From: CAYRIY01 sp964424335
GTDB lineage: Bacteria; Bacillota; Limnochordia; DTU080; RSA5
Length of the DNA stretch: 53,058 nucleotides
NCBI GenBank assembly: GCA_964424335.1
Contig: CAYRIY010000012.1
Span: 1-53,058, forward strand
Direction: 5' to 3'
Shown: positions 47,871-53,058 of the stretch, one piece after another
How positions within the stretch are numbered: position 1 is the stretch's first letter
Layout of the letters: every line of letters begins with the position of its first letter
Translations under genes and position numbers: made by a program
Notes under the pieces: model-generated
What the model saw: only the letters and a program-made list of their open reading frames with translations
The model's database searches: none
Told to the model about the DNA's origin: nothing

Positions 47871-49934
47871 TTGGCGGCTATGAGTCGGAAATGGCCCGGA
47901 CTCTTCATCAGCGCTGAAGAACTGGGACGTGTGAAGCAGCGCTCGGCCCGCAACCCGGATGTGGCCGGGCGCCTACAAAAGCTCGAAGCCGATACGGCGC
48001 GCTGGCTTCGAACGCCGGCGGCGCCACCTGAAAAAGGCGGGGGATTCTACCACGATCCAAACAGCGACTACCAGGTGACGGCGGAGCATTACCGCTGCTC
48101 GGAGGCCGCACGTGACTTGGCGCTCATGGCGTGGATCGCAGGCGACGAGACGTACGTCGCCCCGGCGCGGGAGATCCTGCTCGCCTACGCCAAGACGTAC
48201 ACGTCCTTTGCCGTCCACGACAAAGAGGGGCGCACGAGCGGCAAGATGATCGCCCCGGGGCGGGCGACGGCGCAGGCGATCAACGAGGCGAAGTGGGTGA
48301 TCCCGCTCGCCTGGGCATACGACCTCCTCTACGATCGCTTTCACGACGACGAACGAGGCCGGATCGAGCAGGGGATCTTTCACCCCGCGGCCCGCCTGAT
48401 CATGTCAAACGACGAAGGGAGACACAACCACCAGTCCTGGTACAACGCAGGGGTCGGCGTAATCGGGTTTCTCCTGGGCGAGCAGACGTACATCGATTAC
48501 GCCCTTCACAAGGCGGGATCGGGATTTCACGCCCAGATGCAGGCTTCGCTCACGCCGGACGGCTTTTGGTATGAGGGCTCGGGCCACTACCACTTCTTTG
48601 CCCTCGAAAGCCTGGTCTACCTGGCCGAGGCTGCCGCATACAGCGGCGTTTCACTCTACGGGGATCGCTTGCGGTCGATGTTTCACGTTCCACTGCGACT
48701 TGCGGATCCCAAGATGCGCCTGCCTCGCGTCAACGACGGTCGTCAGGTGGTGCTCACCGATCCCGACCGACTTGCCGTATACGAGATCGGGTACCGGCGG
48801 TACGGCGACCCGGAGTTTGCGAAGCTCTTGGCGCTAGGGAGGCGGACGTCCCTATGGTTTCTCCTCTTTGGTGAAAAGGTCGACGCCCCGGCGAGCCGTG
48901 CGCCAAGAAACGGGGAGTGCCTGCCTTGCGGACTCGTCACGTTGCGGAAAGGGGAGGGAGAGCGCGAGTCGTATGCCGCGTTCAACCTCATGCCCCACGC
49001 GGGAGGGCACAGCCACCCCGACAAGCTCAGCCTGGTCTACTACGCACAAGGACGAACGCAGTCCCCTGACTCCGGGTCGATCCGCTACCGGGATCCGCTT
49101 CACCTGAAGTGGTTCAAGCACACCATCGCCCACAACACCGTGACCGTGGACCTTAGACCCCAGAGCCCCGCGCCGACCGCAAAGCTCCTAGGGAGTGCGC
49201 ACACGCCGCAGGTTGACATGGCGCGCGCCCAGACGGCTGATGCTTACCCGGGGATTGTGGCAGACCGAAGCCTCGTCATGACCGAAAACTACATCCTGGA
49301 CATCTTTCGCCTCGAGAGCGACGAGTTTCACTGGTGGGACTGGGCGTACCGCAACTTTGGGCGCCTCGAGCCGCCCGGAGAGGTTGACGTCGCACCCGAA
49401 GGCGCCCGCGTGCCCGGGTATGACGAGGTGACGCTCGTGGCTTCGGCCGTCACAAACGGGACCTGGTCGTGCCGATGGGAACATGATGACGGATCCTACG
49501 TAAACCTCCAGATGGCGCCGGGAGGGCAGTCGTCCGCCTACTTCGGGCGGGCGCCCATCGCGAGCTACGTCGAGCGGGACGCCGTGGACGAACAACCGAT
49601 CGATATGGTCATCGCCCGCCGCCGCTCCAACCAAACCCTTTTTGCAACACTCATCCAGGCAATCTCGGCCGGCCATTCCGACAGGGGGGCATATACCATT
49701 CGCCGCCTGGACGATCCGGAATCGGTGGACGGCGCGGCACTTGCGATCGACGCTCCAGGCGGCGGGACGGACTACGTCCTCATCGGATACGGCGACGAGC
49801 CTTACGCCCACAAAGACTGGCGCGTGAAAGGTGGGCCGGTATGGCTCTCGGTCCGGGAGCGCGCTGTGCGGGCACTCTGCACGTGCGGGCCGACTGAAGT
49901 TTATGGAGAGGGGCTCGATTGGGCCTCGGAATGA
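47871..49934 (+). CDS. Heparinase II/III-type polysaccharide lyase, cytoplasmic
   Basis: About 687 residues. TTG at 47871 follows AAAAGGGGTG; ATG at 47880 is an alternative. No signal peptide. An alpha/alpha-toroid N-terminal half shows NHQSWYNAGVGVIGFL and YEGSGHYHFFALESLVYLAEAA (Asn/His/Tyr of the lyase active site). The C-terminal beta-sheet domain has GGHSHPDKLSLVYYAQG, the heparinase II/III His motif, and HTIAHNTVTVD. This layout fits exo-type oligouronate lyases (PL15/PL17/PL21-like). As a cytoplasmic enzyme it would finish imported oligosaccharides to unsaturated monouronates, handed to the SDR. Confidence 0.88.
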   Translation: MAAMSRKWPGLFISAEELGRVKQRSARNPDVAGRLQKLEADTARWLRTPAAPPEKGGGFYHDPNSDYQVTAEHYRCSEAARDLALMAWIAGDETYVAPAREILLAYAKTYTSFAVHDKEGRTSGKMIAPGRATAQAINEAKWVIPLAWAYDLLYDRFHDDERGRIEQGIFHPAARLIMSNDEGRHNHQSWYNAGVGVIGFLLGEQTYIDYALHKAGSGFHAQMQASLTPDGFWYEGSGHYHFFALESLVYLAEAAAYSGVSLYGDRLRSMFHVPLRLADPKMRLPRVNDGRQVVLTDPDRLAVYEIGYRRYGDPEFAKLLALGRRTSLWFLLFGEKVDAPASRAPRNGECLPCGLVTLRKGEGERESYAAFNLMPHAGGHSHPDKLSLVYYAQGRTQSPDSGSIRYRDPLHLKWFKHTIAHNTVTVDLRPQSPAPTAKLLGSAHTPQVDMARAQTADAYPGIVADRSLVMTENYILDIFRLESDEFHWWDWAYRNFGRLEPPGEVDVAPEGARVPGYDEVTLVASAVTNGTWSCRWEHDDGSYVNLQMAPGGQSSAYFGRAPIASYVERDAVDEQPIDMVIARRRSNQTLFATLIQAISAGHSDRGAYTIRRLDDPESVDGAALAIDAPGGGTDYVLIGYGDEPYAHKDWRVKGGPVWLSVRERAVRALCTCGPTEVYGEGLDWASE

Positions 49935-49955
49935 CCTCAACAAGGGAGCAAAAAA

Positions 49956-50636
49956 ATGGCTGGAGGGATGAATGTGCGCATCAGGAGATTGGGAGCATGG
50001 ACGTTTGTTGTGGCTTTGGTGGCATGCCTTGCTGCTGTTGCGGCCGCCGAGGAGCTTTGGTTCGAGGATTTTGAGGAGGCAGGAGCGGTGGGCGCCTCAC
50101 CGGCCGGTTGGGAAGCGCTCGTCGACATGGACGCCACAGTACGCCTTGCCGACGTTTCGAGTATGGGTTCGCCGAGCGGCCGCATGGCGGTGGCGCTGGA
50201 AGACGAGAGTTTCAGCCTTTCGTCCCAAGTGCGAAGGAAGCTCGGCGCCGCGCTCGAGCGGGGCGCAGTCGAGTACCTCGTGCTCATCTCGACCGAGAAG
50301 CCGGCCGAGGCGTACATCGAGATGCGGGCCGACAACATCGGCAAGGTGTTTGACTGTCACGTGAGCGGGGGCGGCAACTTCAAGTGTCGTTCGAACGGGA
50401 GTTTGCTTACGCTTGTGGAGGGCATGGAAATCGGGGTGTGGCACACGATTCGCCTCGAATGGGACACGTCGAGCTGGACGTACCGGGCCGCGGTGAACGG
50501 TCGGGACGTGACGCCCGAAGGCGGCCTCCGCTTTGATCAGCAAGGCGTGCCGTCGGAGATCAACTTCAAGGTGGGGAGCAACCCCAAGACGGGGCAGTTG
50601 GCCTACGTCGACGCCGTGCGCGTCGTCCGGATGTGA
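49956..50636 (+). CDS. Small exported protein, concanavalin/LamG-like fold
   Basis: 226 residues with ATG 49956 behind AAGGGAG. Signal peptide about 8-30 ending VAAA-EE. The mature protein is beta-rich: WFEDFEEAGAVGASPAGWEAL at the start is typical of jelly-roll carbohydrate-binding or LamG-like domains, and the end KVGSNPKTGQLAYVDAVRVV resembles the last strand of such folds. Two Cys (FDCHV and NFKCRS) may form a disulfide. No catalytic motif is visible. It lies 22 bases after one lyase and 15 before the exported lyase, so a glycan-binding helper is likely. Confidence 0.7.
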   Translation: MAGGMNVRIRRLGAWTFVVALVACLAAVAAAEELWFEDFEEAGAVGASPAGWEALVDMDATVRLADVSSMGSPSGRMAVALEDESFSLSSQVRRKLGAALERGAVEYLVLISTEKPAEAYIEMRADNIGKVFDCHVSGGGNFKCRSNGSLLTLVEGMEIGVWHTIRLEWDTSSWTYRAAVNGRDVTPEGGLRFDQQGVPSEINFKVGSNPKTGQLAYVDAVRVVRM

Positions 50637-50650
50637 CGGGGGCGAACGAA

Positions 50651-53058
50651 ATGGTCACGTTTACGAAGCATTTGACGCGGCTTGCGGCGGCGCTCGCAGT
50701 GGCCTTGCTCATGGCCTCGGCGAGCGCGCTCGCCCAGGTCGACCGGTACGGCAACTATCCCGGCATGATCGTGCCGGAAGAAGCCGTTCTGCCGGAGGTC
50801 GAGTCGCACCCGAGTCTGTGGTTTCGAGCGGACGAAGTGGAGGCGATCAAGGGCAAAGCGTTCGAGGATCGGTACGCCGAGTTTCTCTGGTGGGCGATTT
50901 TAGACGATCCCCACATGAGCGCCCCGCTGCCGGCCGCGCCCTCGAGCGGCGCTTCCGCCGAGCGGGTGCGGGAGTATTACGCCGCCATGCCCCGGATCGC
51001 AAAGTTAAACGCCTTTGCCTGGGTGATAAACGGCGACGAAAAGCGACGGGACCGGGCGGTGCAAGCCCTACTTAGAGCGTACGATGGACCGATCTACGAG
51101 TATGATCCCAATGCTCCAAGCGGGCCTGTGGACGAGATCTACCGGGGAACGTGGCTGCAAAACTTCGTCGAAGCTTACGACTGGGTCCAACCCTCCCTCG
51201 AGGCCGAGGAGGATCGGGAGATCCGGGCCCGACTTGCCCGCGAGGCAAACTACATCTACGAGCATCTGACCGAGTGGGCGCCCCGGCCCCACAACCATCT
51301 CTCTAAGCCGGCATGGGGGCTTGCGTCGGCGGCGCTGGCCCTATCGTCGCACCCGGAGGCGGGCAAGTGGCTAAGCGAAGCGCTGCACCAAGTGGGCCGG
51401 ACGACCCGGTACTTTTTCAGCGCCGACGGGATCTACCGGGAGGGTTCGCACTACTACCTATTTTCACTCGTTGACCTCATCCCGTTTTTATATCACTACA
51501 AGAACGTCTCCGGCGTCGATCTCTTCCCGGCCTACCGGCCCGCATTTGAGTGGCCGCTCTATGTGCGCAACGGCCGGGGCTGGATGCCCAATATCGGCGA
51601 TGCGTACATCAAGCCGACTCCTCTGCATCTGGTTGCAGGGGCGTACATGGACGTCCCATCTCCACTGCACCCCGAGGCGAGCCTTGGAAACCACTTTCAG
51701 TGGAGCTACTTCGCCTCCGACCGGGGCCCGTGGGGCCTTGACAGCTACACCGGAGCGTCCAAGGACGACACGCTCTCGTTGCTCGAGTACTTGACGTACG
51801 ATCCCGGGATCGAGCGGATCGCACCGCAGGGCCCGACGACGATTTTCATGGAGGGCGGGCACACCGTCTTTCGCAACGACTGGAGCTATCGGGACCGAGA
51901 CCACCGGTACCTCCTCTTTCACGGGGTCGCGTGGGCCGACAACCACAACCACTACGACAGCTTGAGCTTCATCATCCACGCTGAGGACCAAATGATGGCA
52001 AGCGACTCGGGCTACACCCGCGACGGCTACAACGATCCGGAACGGCTTTCCTGGTATGCGACGCCACAGGCCCACAACGTGGTCACCGCCGACGGCCGAA
52101 CGCCGTTTCCCGAGGATCCCTTCGTTGCCGACATCACACCGGTTTCGCGTTACAGAATCGATACGCATGTCATTGACTTTGAGGAAAAGGAGGCGCCGTA
52201 CCGCTTTGGCGGGTCGCTCACTCGTGCGATCGCGTTTGTCGGGGAGGAGTACTTTGTCGTCGCCGATGAGCTCGAACACGAGGCTGAGACGGAGTACGCT
52301 CTCTACCTGCACGGCGGCCGCGGCGAGATGGCAGGGAGCGGCAATCACCGCCTGTGGACGTATCCAAGCGACGGGTACGGATCCAGGGCCAAGATGGCTG
52401 CCTGGATCTTTCCAGCAGACGCCGAGTTTGAAGACCTCGAAGGGGAAGTGACGTACGTTCGGGGCGACTATAAGGCTTACCCTTACGTCGCGGCGAAACA
52501 GACCGGCGCCGGCGGCCGGTACATGCAGGTCATCGTGCCGCTTGGACCCGACGAACCCTTGCCGGTTGTGGAAGACCTAAGCAGCGAAGCCGCATTGAGC
52601 GTCCGTGTGATCCACGGCGACGCGGGCCCGGGCGCGGGTGGAGCGGGTAAAGACGGCGCCGGCGTCGTCGATGAGTTCTTGCTGAGGCGCGCCGGAGCCG
52701 GCAGGGCCATGGACTTCGTCGACACCGAGGAGGCCGTGGAAACTCCGAAGGCCCCAAGCTCCCAGCCCGCGTGCCTAGAGACGGATGCGTCGTTTGCTTT
52801 CGTACGGAGGGATGGTGGGCGCGTCTACGCGTGGATGATCCGAGAGGCACAATGGGCGGATTGTGATGGCGCGCCGCTCGTGCGGGTCGATGGCGGCCGA
52901 CTCACCGCCGCGCTCGACGTGCGAGATTCGGCGGTTTGGCAAGGGCGTGTGGCGGGCGTTTCCGGAGACCCTGTAGTGGCGATTCCGGTGCCGACGGGCG
53001 TTGAGCGAGCCCAAGTGTACCTGGATGGGGCGGAAGTCCCGGCATCGATCGAGGATAA
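50651..53058 (+). CDS. Heparinase II/III-type polysaccharide lyase, exported (3' end off window)
   Basis: 802 codons are present and the frame is still open at the last base, so the gene is cut by the window. ATG 50651 starts a clear signal peptide (hydrophobic about 10-26, ALAQ cleavage). The toroid half includes NHLSKPAWGLASAALAL and YREGSHYYLFSLVDLIPF (about 263-280). The beta half includes the key WADNHNHYDSLSFIIHAED (about 427-445) with ASDSGYTRDGYNDPERLSWY and PQAHNVVTADG, as in heparinase II/III and alginate-type lyases. Around residue 655-675 is a Gly/Ala-rich linker. It would make the first cuts outside the cytoplasm, complementing the cytoplasmic lyase. Confidence 0.88.
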   Translation, partial: MVTFTKHLTRLAAALAVALLMASASALAQVDRYGNYPGMIVPEEAVLPEVESHPSLWFRADEVEAIKGKAFEDRYAEFLWWAILDDPHMSAPLPAAPSSGASAERVREYYAAMPRIAKLNAFAWVINGDEKRRDRAVQALLRAYDGPIYEYDPNAPSGPVDEIYRGTWLQNFVEAYDWVQPSLEAEEDREIRARLAREANYIYEHLTEWAPRPHNHLSKPAWGLASAALALSSHPEAGKWLSEALHQVGRTTRYFFSADGIYREGSHYYLFSLVDLIPFLYHYKNVSGVDLFPAYRPAFEWPLYVRNGRGWMPNIGDAYIKPTPLHLVAGAYMDVPSPLHPEASLGNHFQWSYFASDRGPWGLDSYTGASKDDTLSLLEYLTYDPGIERIAPQGPTTIFMEGGHTVFRNDWSYRDRDHRYLLFHGVAWADNHNHYDSLSFIIHAEDQMMASDSGYTRDGYNDPERLSWYATPQAHNVVTADGRTPFPEDPFVADITPVSRYRIDTHVIDFEEKEAPYRFGGSLTRAIAFVGEEYFVVADELEHEAETEYALYLHGGRGEMAGSGNHRLWTYPSDGYGSRAKMAAWIFPADAEFEDLEGEVTYVRGDYKAYPYVAAKQTGAGGRYMQVIVPLGPDEPLPVVEDLSSEAALSVRVIHGDAGPGAGGAGKDGAGVVDEFLLRRAGAGRAMDFVDTEEAVETPKAPSSQPACLETDASFAFVRRDGGRVYAWMIREAQWADCDGAPLVRVDGGRLTAALDVRDSAVWQGRVAGVSGDPVVAIPVPTGVERAQVYLDGAEVPASIED

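Noticed and set aside
1..53058. tRNA or rRNA genes, CRISPR arrays, insertion sequences, attachment sites
   Set aside because: No cloverleaf-type sequence, regularly spaced repeats, transposase or integrase genes, or flanking direct repeats were seen on either strand.

Overview
The window (53,058 bases, GC-rich, frequent GTG/TTG starts, strong AGGAGG-type ribosome binding sites, TTGACA/TATAAT promoters) looks like a chromosomal segment of a Gram-positive-lineage bacterium (Bacillota). An agr-type peptide quorum-sensing operon, a YodB-like HxlR regulator, a LexA-type SOS box and a Symbiobacterium-type meso-DAP dehydrogenase all point that way. The four ABC solute-binding proteins carry ordinary signal-peptidase-I signals rather than lipoboxes, although a true lipoprotein is also present. 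This suggests a periplasm, so a diderm Bacillota such as Limnochordia is plausible; that placement is inference. No tRNA, rRNA, CRISPR array or insertion sequence was seen.

Region 1 (1-15 kb), mostly housekeeping and sensing. An agrB-agrD-sensor operon runs on the minus strand. Its 42-residue AgrD has Ser where Cys is normal, and its receptor appears split into a membrane protein and a two-helix kinase. Then come glnS, sppA with a Yip1 protein, a lipoprotein with a peptidoglycan-binding and an M14-like domain, a divergent HxlR/YceI pair, a cold shock protein, and a Gfo/Idh plus flavoprotein operon. An RpiR regulator lies divergent to a short ORF and a metallophosphoesterase-PHP fusion.

Region 2 (15-28 kb). 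A ROK regulator, a GH66 dextranase-like enzyme and a solute-binding protein (SBP-A) form a glucan module. An MFS exporter and meso-DAP dehydrogenase follow. An SbcD/YhaO-like nuclease with a YhaN-like ATPase lies downstream of an SOS box. A zinc carboxypeptidase and an EEP-family hydrolase end the region.

Region 3 (28.5-53 kb), a large plus-strand carbohydrate-use island. It holds SBP-B, a LacI regulator, a GH32/43-like glycosidase, a GH172 enzyme, a 1601-residue exported protein, SBP-C, two alpha/beta hydrolases and an aminotransferase. A second LacI regulator with tandem AAACCGGTTT operators follows, then a 2-hydroxyacid dehydrogenase, an SDR, SBP-D, a cytoplasmic and an exported heparinase II/III-type lyase (the latter runs off the window end), and a small exported protein between them. 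The likely logic is extracellular cleavage of a uronate- and furanose-containing glycan, capture by periplasmic binding proteins, and intracellular finishing. No ABC permease is encoded anywhere in the window.

The two most unusual signals are the serine-type agr system with a split receptor, and a structured leader shared by SBP-A and SBP-D. The leader has two hairpins plus a conserved CGGCAAGT element that can pair alternatively with the first hairpin.
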